Of a stretch of DNA of 64,000 bases, positions 8,117 to 17,375 are shown one piece after another (position 1 is the stretch's first letter; every line of letters begins with the position of its first letter). This DNA comes from Litchfieldella qijiaojingensis. GTDB taxonomy: Bacteria > Pseudomonadota > Gammaproteobacteria > Pseudomonadales > Halomonadaceae. The translations under genes were made by a program, and so were the position numbers. The notes beneath the pieces were generated by a model. It saw only the letters and a list, made by a program, of their open reading frames with translations, made no database searches and was not told the DNA's origin. The stretch spans positions 19,977 to 83,976 of the forward strand of contig NZ_BMXS01000019.1 in NCBI RefSeq assembly GCF_014651875.1, written 5' to 3'.

Positions 8117-8210
8117 GGTAGGATCCGGGCAGATCAGCGATCAGCCGGCCTTCGTATTTGCCGAACGGCATCTTGCGGGTGACCAGCTTCTTCAAGTCTT
8201 CGGGGGCCAT
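8004..8210 (-). CDS. DUF3820 family protein
   Basis: The 68-residue product MAPEDLKKLVTRKMPFGKYE then GRLIADLPGSYLNWFAREGF is a clear DUF3820 member (PF12843). This small family has been described in pseudomonads as a quorum-sensing-regulated factor; its biochemistry is not known. The ATG at 8210 has AAAGGAG eight bases before; an in-frame start at 8240 lacks one. It stands alone and converges on the small ORF to its left. Confidence 0.8.
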   Translation of the reverse strand: MAPEDLKKLVTRKMPFGKYEGRLIADLPGSYLNWFAREGFPPGEIGQLLQLMHEIDHNGLEPLLDPLR

Positions 8211-8342
8211 GTGCCGCGCTCCTTTGCCGTGTTGTTCCATGGTGTCATCGCACCTGTCTTGGTCGCCATTACTCTACGGTGCCAGGCTGCGAACCGGCAA
8301 CTCTGTTAATGTGATGTGATCGGGTAGCGAAGGAGAGCCGAC

Positions 8343-10427
8343 ATGGGCAAGACGTCACATAATGGGGCGCTGGATGAGGCGGACGATCCCTACTTGTGGC
8401 TCGAGGAGGTTAACGGCGAGCAGGCGCTGGAGTGGGTCAAGGCACGAAATGCGGTGGCCCAGACTCGACTGGAAGCCGCCGCCGATTTCGAGTCGCTACG
8501 CAGCGACCTGCTAGCCATCCTTGATTCCGATGATAGGATCCCCTTCGTCGCCAAACGCGGCGAGTACTACTACAACTTCTGGCAGGACAAGGATCATCCA
8601 CGAGGCCTGTGGCGGCGCACCACACCGGACGAGTACCGCAAGCCGCAGCCTGAGTGGGAAACCTTGATCGACCTCGATGCCCTCAATGCCGCCGAGGGTG
8701 AGAATTGGGTGTGGCACGGTGCTCATTGCCTCAAGCCACGAGACCCGGACGAGCCCTACCGGCACTGCCTGATTTCATTATCGCGGGGTGGTGCCGACGC
8801 CGACGTGACCCGAGAGTTCGATCTCGTCGACAAGCGCTGGGTCGACGACGGCTTCTTCCGCGCCGAGGCCAAGGGAGCGCTGAGCTGGATCGACAAGGAC
8901 ACCGTTTATGTCTATACCGATTTCGGCGAGGGCTCGCTGACCGCGTCGGGTTATCCGCGCATCGTCAAGGAGTGGCGGCGCGGCACACCGTTGAGTGCGG
9001 CGACCACGGTCTACACGGGCGAGCCGGATGACATGTCCATCGGCGCCATGCGCGATCACACCCGTGGCTACGAGCGAGACTTCGTCGTTCGTTCACGGGC
9101 CTTCTACGACAATGAACTCTACCTGCGCGCCGAGGATGACACACTACTCAAGATCGAGGTGCCCAACTCGGCCCGCAAGCAGGTGCATCGGCACTGGCTG
9201 ATCCTGGAATTGCGCGAGCCCTGGAGTGTCACGGGCGAGACCTATCCTGCCGGGGCGCTGCTGGCGGCAGATTTCGATGCCTTCATGGCTGGTGAGCGTG
9301 AGTTCCGGGTGCTGTTCGAGCCCAGCGAGACCACCTCGCTGGCGGCCACCACCTGGACTCGAAATCATTTCATCCTCAACGTCCTGGATAACGTCAAGAA
9401 CCGGCTGTATGTGCTTACCCCTGGAGATGGGGAGTGGGCGCAAGAGCCGCTTGCCGGTGCTCCCGGGATCGGAACGGTGAGTGTGAGTGCGGTGGATGAC
9501 GAGGAATCCGACGACTATTTCATGATCGTCACCGACTATCTCACGCCGACCACACTGTTTTATGGGAGGGTCGGCGAAGCACCGCATAAGCTCAAGTCGG
9601 CCCCGGCGTTCTTCGAGGCCGAGGGACTGGCTGTCAGCCAGCATTTCGCCACCAGCCGGGATGGTACTCGTGTGCCGTACTTCATGGTGGCCAGAAAAGA
9701 CATCAAGGCCGATGGCAAGAACCCGACGCTGCTTTATGGCTATGGTGGCTTCGAGATCTCGCTGACGCCCGGCTACAGCGGTGGGGTCGGTCGGGGCTGG
9801 CTCAGCCAGGGTGGCGTCTATGTGGTCGCCAATATCCGCGGCGGCGGCGAATATGGCCCGCGTTGGCACCGCGCCGCGCTCAAGGCCGAGCGCCACAAGG
9901 CCTACGAGGACTTCGCCGCGGTCGCCGAGGACCTGATCGCGCGCGGCATCACCTCGCCCAGGCATTTGGGCATCCAGGGCGGCTCCAACGGCGGTTTGCT
10001 GGTGGGCAACATGCTGGTGACTTATCCACAACTGTTCGGTGCCGTGGTCTGCCAGGTGCCGCTACTCGATATGCGCCGCTACCACCGCTTGCTGGCCGGT
10101 GCCTCGTGGATGGCCGAATACGGCGATCCCGACAGCGACGACTGGCATTTCCTGAGCCACTATTCGCCCTATCACAATCTCTATGCCGAAGCGGATTATC
10201 CACCGCTACTGCTGCTGACCAGCACGCGCGACGACCGCGTCCACCCCGGCCATGCACGCAAGATGATGGCGCGCATGAGCGAGCAGGGGCATCGGGTGCT
10301 CTATTACGAGAACATCGAGGGTGGCCACGGCGGGGCGGCCGACAACCGCCAGCAGGCTTACATGCAGGCGCTGGCCTATACCTTCCTCAGGCAGGCACTG
10401 TTCCCGCGACGCCCTATTCGTAGGTGA
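8343..10427 (+). CDS. Prolyl oligopeptidase family serine peptidase (S9A)
   Basis: The 694-residue protein has an N-terminal beta-propeller (opening DPYLWLEEVNGEQALEWV) that filters substrates. A C-terminal alpha/beta-hydrolase domain follows, with nucleophile Ser548 in GGSNGG, Asp631 in TRDDRVHP and His662 in EGGHGG. It cuts short peptides after proline, in the cytoplasm since no signal peptide is seen. GGAG stands at 8331-8334. Its 3' end overlaps by 14 bases the convergent XRE-cupin gene. Confidence 0.93.
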   Translation: MGKTSHNGALDEADDPYLWLEEVNGEQALEWVKARNAVAQTRLEAAADFESLRSDLLAILDSDDRIPFVAKRGEYYYNFWQDKDHPRGLWRRTTPDEYRKPQPEWETLIDLDALNAAEGENWVWHGAHCLKPRDPDEPYRHCLISLSRGGADADVTREFDLVDKRWVDDGFFRAEAKGALSWIDKDTVYVYTDFGEGSLTASGYPRIVKEWRRGTPLSAATTVYTGEPDDMSIGAMRDHTRGYERDFVVRSRAFYDNELYLRAEDDTLLKIEVPNSARKQVHRHWLILELREPWSVTGETYPAGALLAADFDAFMAGEREFRVLFEPSETTSLAATTWTRNHFILNVLDNVKNRLYVLTPGDGEWAQEPLAGAPGIGTVSVSAVDDEESDDYFMIVTDYLTPTTLFYGRVGEAPHKLKSAPAFFEAEGLAVSQHFATSRDGTRVPYFMVARKDIKADGKNPTLLYGYGGFEISLTPGYSGGVGRGWLSQGGVYVVANIRGGGEYGPRWHRAALKAERHKAYEDFAAVAEDLIARGITSPRHLGIQGGSNGGLLVGNMLVTYPQLFGAVVCQVPLLDMRRYHRLLAGASWMAEYGDPDSDDWHFLSHYSPYHNLYAEADYPPLLLLTSTRDDRVHPGHARKMMARMSEQGHRVLYYENIEGGHGGAADNRQQAYMQALAYTFLRQALFPRRPIRR

Positions 10428-10995
10428 CCACCAGGAAGGCCAGTAGCTCGTCATCGCTGTCGTTCTCGATGGTGTGTTCCTGGTCTGCGTGATAGTGCGC
10501 CGAATCCCCCGCGGCCAAGTGGCATGCGTTGTCGCCGGCAATGATCCGGGCACTGCCCCGGCTAATGGTCAATAATTCTCGAGTACCCTCGAAATGCGGC
10601 GCACTGTGCAGGCTGGCATGAGGCGCGATGCGCAGTTCGTAGAACTCGACATGCTTCTCGAGGTGAAGCGGCGAAAGGGTGCGGATGCGGCACTCGTGAT
10701 CATCGCGGAACAGGTGAGTGGTGTCGTTGCCGCGTATCACCTCGATGCTGGAGGTGGTCCAGGGCTGGTCGACCAAGTCGCCAATGCTCAGTCCGAAGGC
10801 CTGGGCTATGCGCAAGGTCACCGCGAGGGTGGGATTGGCACGTCCCCGTTCGATCTGGCTAAGCATCGAGCGGCTGACCCCGCAGGCGGACGCCAGCTGG
10901 TCCAGGGTCAGGCCCCGTTTCTTGCGCAGCTCGATAACGCGATCGCACAGCAACTGACCGCCGCCATCCTCCTGTCTCGATGGTGTCTTGGTCAC
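10414..10995 (-). CDS. XRE-family regulator with C-terminal cupin domain
   Basis: The 193-residue protein has a helix-turn-helix at about residues 16-70 (LTLDQLASACGVSRSMLSQI then ERGRANPTLAVTLRIAQAFG) and a cupin at about 115-190. The GTG at 10995 was chosen because GGAGGGG lies just upstream; an ATG at 11019 has no ribosome site. Regulators of this design sense small ligands, often amino acids. It diverges from tdh-kbl and probably controls that operon and itself from the dyad in the gap. Confidence 0.88.
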   Translation of the reverse strand: MTKTPSRQEDGGGQLLCDRVIELRKKRGLTLDQLASACGVSRSMLSQIERGRANPTLAVTLRIAQAFGLSIGDLVDQPWTTSSIEVIRGNDTTHLFRDDHECRIRTLSPLHLEKHVEFYELRIAPHASLHSAPHFEGTRELLTISRGSARIIAGDNACHLAAGDSAHYHADQEHTIENDSDDELLAFLVVTYE

Positions 10996-11013
10996 TCGGG
11001 CCCCTCCGTTAAA

Positions 11014-11029
11014 ATCCAATATAGTGGAT
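11014..11029. promoter_or_regulatory. Candidate operator between the XRE-cupin gene and tdh
   Basis: The dyad ATCCA-N6-TGGAT lies 19 bases before the regulator's GTG and about 110 bases before tdh, in an AT-rich divergent promoter region. TACTAT at 11053-11058 is a possible -10 for tdh. The assignment is by position. Confidence 0.45.
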
Positions 11030-11141
11030 AAATTTCCTGCATAGGGGATTTTCTACTATGCTGGAATTTCTTCCTTTATGGTAAACGCCCAGGCAGGGAT
11101 TACCAGCGAAGAGGCCATTCACAAATTCAAGGAGGCGGCAG

Positions 11142-12170
11142 ATGAAGGCACTGGTCAAGCGAGAGGCAGCACCGGGGCTGTGGCTGGAAGAGGTACCCAT
11201 GCCAGAGGTCGGCATCAACGACGTATTGGTGCGCGTGAAACGCACGGCCATCTGCGGTACCGACGTGCACATTTATAACTGGGATCACTGGGCGCAGAAG
11301 ACCATTCCCGTGCCCATGGTGGTGGGCCACGAGTTCGTCGGCGAGATCGTCGAGGTCGGCGCCAACGTCAACGACTTCCACCCGGGCCAGATCGTCTCAG
11401 GCGAGGGCCATGTGGTATGCGGGCGCTGCCGCAACTGCCTGGCCGGGCGCCGCCACCTGTGCGCCCACACTAGCGGCGTGGGTGTCAACCGTCCCGGGGC
11501 CTTCGCCGAATACGTGGCCCTGCCCATGTCCAATGTGTGGGAGCACAAGCCGGGCATCGATCTCGACGTGGCCGCGCTGTTCGACCCCCTGGGCAACGCC
11601 GTGCACACCGCCTTGCAGTACGACCTGCTCGGCGAGGACGTGCTGATCACTGGCGCCGGGCCGATTGGCGCCATGGCCGCGGCGGTGTGCCGCCACGCTG
11701 GCGCGCGCCACGTGGTGGTCACCGACCTCAACCCGCAACGTCTCGAACTGGCCCAGCGCCTGGGTGCCACCCGCACCGTGGACGTGCGCCACGAGAAGCT
11801 CTCCGACGTGCAGCATGAGCTTGGCCTCGCCGAGGGCTTCGACGTGGGGCTGGAGATGTCCGGCAGCCCCGCCGCCTTCCGCGACATGCTGGCCAACATG
11901 TGCCACGGCGGCAAGGTGGCAATACTGGGTATTCCCACCGAGGAGATGGCCATCGACTGGAACACGGTGATCTTCAACATGCTGACGCTGAAGGGCATCT
12001 ACGGCCGCGAGATGTACGAGACCTGGTACAAGATGTCGGTGATGGTCGAGTCCGGTCTCGATATTTCGCCGGTGATCACCCATCGTTTGCCCTATACCGA
12101 GTTTCAGCGCGGCTTCGATGCCATGCTGAGCGGAGAAGCGAGCAAGGTCGTTCTCAACTGGGAGTCATGA
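11142..12170 (+). CDS. tdh: L-threonine 3-dehydrogenase
   Basis: The 342-residue product is a zinc medium-chain dehydrogenase. It has catalytic-zinc Cys in [22 protein letters not shown], the structural-zinc [15 protein letters not shown] cluster and the NAD-binding [10 protein letters not shown]. It oxidises L-threonine to 2-amino-3-ketobutyrate in the cytoplasm with NAD+. Length and sequence are those of the family, and AAGGAGG precedes the ATG. kbl starts two bases after its stop, so the pair is one operon (reversed from the kbl-tdh order of E. coli), probably controlled by the divergent XRE-cupin protein. Confidence 0.96.
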   Translation: MKALVKREAAPGLWLEEVPMPEVGINDVLVRVKRTAICGTDVHIYNWDHWAQKTIPVPMVVGHEFVGEIVEVGANVNDFHPGQIVSGEGHVVCGRCRNCLAGRRHLCAHTSGVGVNRPGAFAEYVALPMSNVWEHKPGIDLDVAALFDPLGNAVHTALQYDLLGEDVLITGAGPIGAMAAAVCRHAGARHVVVTDLNPQRLELAQRLGATRTVDVRHEKLSDVQHELGLAEGFDVGLEMSGSPAAFRDMLANMCHGGKVAILGIPTEEMAIDWNTVIFNMLTLKGIYGREMYETWYKMSVMVESGLDISPVITHRLPYTEFQRGFDAMLSGEASKVVLNWES

Positions 12171-12171
12171 C

Positions 12172-13374
12172 ATGTACGGAGCCTTTCAGCAGCACCTTCG
12201 CGACGAGCTAGAGGCCATCGAGAATGCCGGCCTGTTCAAGCGGGAACGCGAACTGGCCACGCCCCAGGGCGCCCATGTGGGCGTGGCGCGGGATGGCGAG
12301 GTACTGAACCTCTGCGCCAACAACTACCTGGGGCTCGCCCAGCACCCGGCGGTCAAGGCGGCGGCCCGGGCCGGCCTGGAGGAGTGGGGATACGGGCTAG
12401 CCTCGGTGCGCTTCATCTGCGGCACCCAGACCCTTCACAAGCAGCTCGAGGCGAGGCTTAGCGAATTCCTCGGCACCGAGGACACCATCCTCTATCCGTC
12501 CTGTTTCGATGCCAACGGGGGCCTGTTCGAGACGCTGCTCGGCCCCGAGGATGCGGTGATCTCCGACGAGCTCAACCACGCCAGCATCATCGACGGGGTG
12601 CGCCTGTGCAAGGCCAACCGCTATCGCTACCGCAATAGTGACATGGCCGACCTGGAAGCCCAGCTGCAGGCAGCCGACAAGGCAGGCGCGCGCTTCAAGC
12701 TGATCACCACCGATGGCGTGTTCTCGATGGATGGCTACATCGCCAAGCTGGACGAGATCTGTGACCTGGCCGAGCGCTACCACGCCCTGGTGCATGTCGA
12801 CGACTGCCATGCCACCGGCTTCCTCGGCGAGGGCGGGCGCGGCACCCACGAGTACCGGAATTGCCTGGACCGGGTGGACATCCTCACCGGGACGCTGGGC
12901 AAGGCCTTGGGCGGCGCCAGTGGGGGCTACACCAGTGGCCGCCGGGAAATAGTGGCACTGCTGCGCCAGCGATCGCGTCCCTACCTGTTCTCCAACACCG
13001 TGGCGCCGCCGGTGGTCGCTGGGGCGCTCAAGGCCATAGAGCTGGCAGGGGAATCCAGCGAGCTGCGGGACCGACTCAAGGAGAACACCGCCTTCTTCCG
13101 CCAAGGACTCGAGGTTCTGGGCTTCGAGTTGCTCCCGGGAGAACATCCCATCGTGCCGGTGATGCTGCATGATGCCGCTTTGGCCGTGCGCTTCGCCGAG
13201 GCGATGCTGGAGGAGGGCGTCTACGTGATCGCCTTCTCTTACCCCGTGGTTCCCAAGGGCAAGGCGCGTATCCGCACCCAGGTGTCGGCGGCCCTGACGC
13301 GTGACGATCTGGAGTTCGCCCTGGCGGCCTTCGGCCGGGTGAAGGAGCGCCTGGGTCTGAGTGGTGACATTTAG
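12172..13374 (+). CDS. kbl: 2-amino-3-ketobutyrate coenzyme A ligase (glycine C-acetyltransferase)
   Basis: The 400-residue PLP enzyme of the alpha-oxoamine synthase family starts [20 protein letters not shown]. It carries the lysine that binds PLP in [14 protein letters not shown] (Lys244) and the DDCHATGF motif. It splits 2-amino-3-ketobutyrate with CoA to glycine and acetyl-CoA, completing threonine breakdown begun by Tdh. The start overlaps closely the end of tdh. A 12-bp hairpin follows 22 bases after the stop. Confidence 0.96.
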   Translation: MYGAFQQHLRDELEAIENAGLFKRERELATPQGAHVGVARDGEVLNLCANNYLGLAQHPAVKAAARAGLEEWGYGLASVRFICGTQTLHKQLEARLSEFLGTEDTILYPSCFDANGGLFETLLGPEDAVISDELNHASIIDGVRLCKANRYRYRNSDMADLEAQLQAADKAGARFKLITTDGVFSMDGYIAKLDEICDLAERYHALVHVDDCHATGFLGEGGRGTHEYRNCLDRVDILTGTLGKALGGASGGYTSGRREIVALLRQRSRPYLFSNTVAPPVVAGALKAIELAGESSELRDRLKENTAFFRQGLEVLGFELLPGEHPIVPVMLHDAALAVRFAEAMLEEGVYVIAFSYPVVPKGKARIRTQVSAALTRDDLEFALAAFGRVKERLGLSGDI

Positions 13375-13396
13375 TTCTTGGCGGTGCCCGGGCGGG

Positions 13397-13428
13397 TGTT
13401 CCCTTTCGCCGTCAGCCGAAAGGGAACA
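13397..13428 (+). terminator. Hairpin after kbl
   Basis: TGTTCCCTTTCG and CGAAAGGGAACA make a perfect 12-bp stem with an eight-base loop. There is no T-run, so it may end transcription with help or simply protect the 3' end of tdh-kbl. Confidence 0.55.
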
Positions 13429-13583
13429 CAGACTTGCTCGCGCCGGCGTTTCAATAGCCGTGGCTACGATCAGCCAGTCCAATCAAGGGCTTGCCCTCGC
13501 CAACCAGGCACAGGGATGACTATGATGGGACACCACCACTACTCTATGGTGAGCTTTTCTCCTGCCGCCCGACGAGGATTCCC

Positions 13584-14585
13584 ATGCCGTCAGTCTTTTC
13601 TCGCTTGAAGGAAGTGGCCTCTCCCACCATCGGCTTGGGCTGCATGAACCTTTCTCATGGTTATGGCAGCCCGGTACCCGAGTCCGAGGCGCTGCGCGCC
13701 CTCGATGAGGCATTCGACATCGGCTATCGCCACTTCGATACCGCGACCCTGTACGGGGCGACGGCCAACGAACGGTTGGTGGGCAAGGCGCTAGAGGGCA
13801 AGCGCGACCAGATCCTGCTGGCCAGCAAGTGCGGCATGGCCATCGATCCACAGCTCGGCAAACGTGTGATCGACGGGCGTCCCAAGACGATCCGGCAGCA
13901 GTGCGAGGCGAGTCTCAAACGCCTGCGCACTGACCATCTGGACCTGTACTACCTTCATCGCCTGGATCGCCAGGTGCCCATCGAGGAGAGCGTCGGCGCA
14001 CTGGGGCGGCTGGTGGAGGAAGGCAAGATACGGGGAGTCGGGCTGTCGGAGGTCTCCGCCACCACTTTGCACCGCGCCAGGGCCGAGTATCCCATCGCGG
14101 CGGTGCAGTCCGAATATTCCATGTGGACCCGCAACCCCGAGATCGCGCTGATCGCGGCGTGTCGGGAGGCGAACACGGCGCTGGTGGCCTTCAGCCCCCT
14201 GGGGAGAGGCTTCCTGGCTGGGGCCGTCAAGGATCCTGCAAGCCTTGAGGAGAGCGACATGCGCCGCAACATGCCGCGCTTCAGTGCCGAGAACTACCCC
14301 AGGAACCTGAGCCTGTTGGGAGACTTCATGACCGTGGCAAGCGAACTGGGCGTGACACCCAGCCAGCTGGCGCTAGCCTGGCTCAAGGCACAGGGGGATG
14401 ACGTCATTCCAATCCCTGGGTCCCGCTCCGTCGAGCATATGCGCGAGAACCTCGCGGCTGAAACCCTCAGATTGGATGCAGCGACCGTCACTCGACTGAA
14501 CGCCATGATGACACCGGAGCAGGTGGCAGGCGCCCGCTACAGCGAGGCGCAACAGGCGGATATCGACACCGAAGAGTTTGCATAA
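13584..14585 (+). CDS. Aldo/keto reductase
   Basis: This 333-residue TIM-barrel enzyme shows the family pattern: GLGCMNLSHGYG, FDTATLYGATANERLVGKAL with the catalytic Asp/Tyr, the catalytic-type Lys in LLASKCG, and the NADPH-binding IPIPGSRSVEHMREN. It resembles the YajO/Tas-like group that reduces aldehydes or ketones with NADPH; the substrate is unknown. GAGG precedes ATG 13584; the frame is open to 13491 without a better start. The 148 bases after it, up to piuC, hold no recognisable gene. Confidence 0.9.
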   Translation: MPSVFSRLKEVASPTIGLGCMNLSHGYGSPVPESEALRALDEAFDIGYRHFDTATLYGATANERLVGKALEGKRDQILLASKCGMAIDPQLGKRVIDGRPKTIRQQCEASLKRLRTDHLDLYYLHRLDRQVPIEESVGALGRLVEEGKIRGVGLSEVSATTLHRARAEYPIAAVQSEYSMWTRNPEIALIAACREANTALVAFSPLGRGFLAGAVKDPASLEESDMRRNMPRFSAENYPRNLSLLGDFMTVASELGVTPSQLALAWLKAQGDDVIPIPGSRSVEHMRENLAAETLRLDAATVTRLNAMMTPEQVAGARYSEAQQADIDTEEFA

Positions 14586-14734
14586 TCGAAAAAGTCGACA
14601 AGCTGATGAGCTTCCGCAACTAACTCAAGAGCTGCCTGGGCGAGGCCGGCAAGACCCGAGCCCGGCTGGCCGAGTCGGTAGTAGAACAAGTAGATCAGCG
14701 TTACATGCCGGTAGTAACGGAGCAAAGAGAACGA

Positions 14735-15409
14735 TCACGGATCCGCCCACATCCGCAGCAGATTGGCCAGGCTCTTCGTCAGCATGTCGAAGGTGCGGGT
14801 CTTGCCGCTCTCCTCGAATACCTGGCGCCGTGTGGTATCGAGATCGAAAAGAATCTCACGCTGCTGGGGATCGCGAACCTGGCTCTGGGCCCAACCGACA
14901 GCGGCCAGTCGCTGGCCACGGGTCACCGGCTCGACCCGGTGCAGGGTCGAGGAGGGATAGAGGATCAGGGCACCGGCGGGCAGCTTGTAGGTCTGCTCGC
15001 CGGCAGTGGAGTCGATGAGCAGTTCTCCACCGTCGTAGCTATCGGGGTCGTTGAGGAAGAGAGTGAAGGACAGGTCCGAGCGCATGGCGCCTTGTGGCGT
15101 GCCCATCACCGCATCATCGACATGGTTGCCATAGCTCATGCCTTCCTCGTAGCGGCTGAACATCAATGGCTTCATGCGCTTGGGCCGGGCGGCCATATGG
15201 AAGAGTGGGTGGCGTTGCAGCTCGGTGGCGATCTCCTGGCGCAGGGCGGCCACTTCGGGCTGACGGCCGTCGGCCTGCTGGTTGAGTTTGACTGTCCGTG
15301 CGTGCCATCCCGCCGTTTCGCGACCATCGCGGAAGGGGACGTCGGCCAGGGTGGCTTGCACCCGCTGCAGCAGTTCGGTCGGGATGACCTGGTCGATGCA
15401 TAGGATCAC
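14735..15409 (-). CDS. piuC: PKHD-type Fe(II)/2-oxoglutarate hydroxylase PiuC
   Basis: The 224-residue enzyme has the Fe ligands His96 and Asp98 in GNHVDDA and His157 in STLHRVEPVT, with the 2-oxoglutarate Arg167 in TRGQRLAA. It begins MILCIDQVIPTELLQRVQ, as PiuC/Ofd-like proteins do. PiuC is linked to iron uptake in pseudomonads and usually sits by a siderophore receptor. Here no receptor is adjacent; instead it diverges from the Gly/Glu/His repeat protein. A possible Fur site lies in the gap. Confidence 0.93.
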   Translation of the reverse strand: MILCIDQVIPTELLQRVQATLADVPFRDGRETAGWHARTVKLNQQADGRQPEVAALRQEIATELQRHPLFHMAARPKRMKPLMFSRYEEGMSYGNHVDDAVMGTPQGAMRSDLSFTLFLNDPDSYDGGELLIDSTAGEQTYKLPAGALILYPSSTLHRVEPVTRGQRLAAVGWAQSQVRDPQQREILFDLDTTRRQVFEESGKTRTFDMLTKSLANLLRMWADP

Positions 15410-15451
15410 GGTAGGCGCTCCACTCGAACGAAATGCCGTTAATTATAAACA

Positions 15452-15471
15452 AGTGTGAATGGTTTGCATTA
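15452..15471. promoter_or_regulatory. Possible Fur box between piuC and the repeat protein
   Basis: The AT-rich stretch GTGTGAATGGTTTGCATTA includes the dyad AATG-N5-CATT, similar in half-site to Fur boxes of gammaproteobacteria. It lies between two divergent genes, one of which belongs to a known iron regulon. The match to the full 19-base consensus is partial. Confidence 0.35.
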
Positions 15472-15561
15472 AACTTACGCAGCCGGCACCCTCTATGCTG
15501 GCAGTCGAACCGGCCTTCACGGCCGAGCGCCATGGCAAACGCAATGAATAAGGAAATCCCC

Positions 15562-16686
15562 ATGTCCAACAACACTCGTACCAAGCTCTGGGTCGGCGTC
15601 GGCACATGCGTCCTGCTGGGCACCAGTACGGCCAGCTGGGCGGAGACCGAACTCTCGCCCGAGTTCACCCAAGGCCCCGATACTCTGATGCTCGCCCACA
15701 ACGACCAAGGCGGTGAAGGCGGTGAAGGTGGCGAGGGCGGTGAAGCCGGTCACCACGAAGAAGGCGGCGAAGGTGGTGAAGGTGGCGAGGGCGGTGAAGC
15801 CGGTCACCACGAAGAAGGCGGCGAAGGTGGTGAAGGTGGCGAGGGCGGTGAAGCCGGCCACCACGAAGAAGGCGGCGAAGGTGGTGAAGGTGGCGAGGGC
15901 GGCGAAGCCGGCCATGCCGAGGGCCCTGACCCGTTCGCGGTCTTTGCTTACTTGAACGCTTCCGCCGGTGGTGAAGGCGGCGAAGGTGGCGAAGGTGGTG
16001 AAGGTGGCGAAGGTGGCGAAGGTGGCGAAGCCGGCCATCATATCGATGCCAGTAACCCCGGCGTCTATTACACCACCCTTGCCATGATGCAAGGCCACCT
16101 CGAGGTCGCTCGCGAGCTCTACCAGGAGGGTGAGCAAACCGCATCACAGCCGCACTTCGGGCATCCCATCGATGAGCACTACGAAGGTCTGGAGCCTGCC
16201 TTCGAGCAACGCGGTGTCGAGGGCTTGGAAGACACCTTGCAGGCTTTGGTCGATGAGGCCCGTGAAGGTGGCGAATGGGGTGAGCATGAAGATGCCTACG
16301 ACGCGGCGGTTAGTGCGATCGAGTCCGCCATGCAGGACGTCGACGGTGAGCTGCGCGAGGATGTGACCTTCCAGAGCCGCGTTCAGTTGGCACTGTTGCG
16401 CCAGGCCATGCACGAGTACGAAGAAGCGGTCGACGATGGCCAGTTCGTCAACGTTGTCGAGTACCAGGATGGTCGTGGCTTCATGCTCGTCGCCAGGTCC
16501 CTGCTCGATGCCCAGGCCGAGCTCTTCCAGGCCAGCGATGCCGAGGCCTTCGATGAGTTGGTGTCGGCCTATGACGAAGCCTTGAAGGCATGGCCGTCAG
16601 CCGAGGCACCTGAATCACCGGTGATGAGCTACGGTGAACTCTCGGCCACCATGTTCAAGCTCGAATCACAGCTCGGACAGTACTAA
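15562..16686 (+). CDS. Exported Gly/Glu/His-rich tandem-repeat protein with helical C-terminal domain
   Basis: The 374-residue protein has a signal peptide (cut after about Ala27 in TASWA-ET). Four exact or near-exact copies of an 18-residue unit (GGEGGEGGEGGEAGHHEE) follow at about residues 50-121, encoded by 54-base tandem repeats at 15709-15924. After a 14-residue linker comes a longer GGE run ending GGEAGHH (about 136-160). The remaining 210 residues are acidic and helical (VYYTTLAMMQGHLEVARELY). The His/Glu repeats look suited to binding metal in the periplasm, and the position opposite piuC suggests iron; neither is proven. AAGGA precedes the ATG. I do not recognise a named family. Confidence 0.8.
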   Translation: MSNNTRTKLWVGVGTCVLLGTSTASWAETELSPEFTQGPDTLMLAHNDQGGEGGEGGEGGEAGHHEEGGEGGEGGEGGEAGHHEEGGEGGEGGEGGEAGHHEEGGEGGEGGEGGEAGHAEGPDPFAVFAYLNASAGGEGGEGGEGGEGGEGGEGGEAGHHIDASNPGVYYTTLAMMQGHLEVARELYQEGEQTASQPHFGHPIDEHYEGLEPAFEQRGVEGLEDTLQALVDEAREGGEWGEHEDAYDAAVSAIESAMQDVDGELREDVTFQSRVQLALLRQAMHEYEEAVDDGQFVNVVEYQDGRGFMLVARSLLDAQAELFQASDAEAFDELVSAYDEALKAWPSAEAPESPVMSYGELSATMFKLESQLGQY

Positions 16687-16700
16687 GGGCCGTTCTGATG

Positions 16701-16721
16701 AGAGCGGACATCGTCCGCTCT
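16701..16721 (+). terminator. Hairpin after the repeat protein gene
   Basis: AGAGCGGAC and GTCCGCTCT form a perfect nine-bp stem with a three-base loop, 14 bases after the stop. Only a short T-containing stretch follows. Confidence 0.6.
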
Positions 16722-16820
16722 CTTGATCGAGGCCTGAGCTCGGGTGACCACCCAATGTGGCGCCTGGGCCGGGCCTTTCTCATGTCTAGGCCGTGAAAAA
16801 TCGGCCGCCTGGATATTTCA

Positions 16821-17285
16821 TCATCGATCATGGCGGGGAATGCCGATCCTCCTCCCGGCCAGGGGTGGCCATTCTCCATCGGCGGGGCGTGGCAGGACGG
16901 CAATGCGCTCAGCTACGGCCTCGGGAAAGGCCCCGGGCCGGCCGCTTTCGGTACTCATGCCCATCAACATCTGTTCGCTGGTGGCCAGTTCTCGGTCTTC
17001 GCCATCACGCATCGTAAAGAACACGTGCAAGCGCTTGGCATCGTGATCGAGCAGCATCAGGTCAACCGTCAACGGCTCGTCTTCCTGGGCCTCGCTGCGA
17101 TAACAAAGGTGCGTTTCCAGCGTGTAGATCGTATAGGCATGACGGGCGCGCCCTTCGGCATCGAGGCCGATGTGCTCCATCAGTGCCTCGACCGCCAGTG
17201 AGAAGACCCGTGCATACTCAGCGTCGTTCATATGGCCGTTGTAGTCGACCCATTCGGGGGCTACACGGGTTTCCAGCAGTGTCAT
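16821..17285 (-). CDS. Hot-dog fold acyl-CoA thioesterase (carnitine-operon type)
   Basis: The 154-residue protein opens with the 4HBT signature VAPEWVDYNGHMNDAEYARV followed by FSLAVEALMEHIGL, close to the thioesterases found in carnitine-degradation operons of pseudomonads (betainyl-CoA thioesterase). It would release CoA from an acyl-CoA in the cytoplasm. No other carnitine gene is nearby, so the exact substrate is uncertain. The ATG at 17285 has GGAGA about ten bases upstream; an ATG at 17294 is too close to that site. Confidence 0.82.
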   Translation of the reverse strand: MTLLETRVAPEWVDYNGHMNDAEYARVFSLAVEALMEHIGLDAEGRARHAYTIYTLETHLCYRSEAQEDEPLTVDLMLLDHDAKRLHVFFTMRDGEDRELATSEQMLMGMSTESGRPGAFPEAVAERIAVLPRPADGEWPPLAGRRIGIPRHDR

Positions 17286-17375
17286 CGGGTGCATCTCTCC
17301 GTGCCCTCGGTTTCCGGCCAGTATTGGGGTATCAGGAGCAGCGGTTCAACCTGGTGGTTTCCACTCGAGTCGACG

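Noticed and set aside
12397..13482. 361-residue minus-strand frame opposite kbl
   Set aside because: Shadow of a high-GC gene; kbl is fully conserved.
14586..14734. Possible gene in the gap between the aldo-keto reductase and piuC
   Set aside because: Both strands give short frames (a minus frame runs back to 14537) without a ribosome site or family match; may be an old remnant, but unsupported.
15517..16137. Minus-strand frame with repeated Ala-Thr-Phe units opposite the GGE repeats
   Set aside because: It is the antisense reading of the tandem repeats, with no ribosome site and low complexity throughout.
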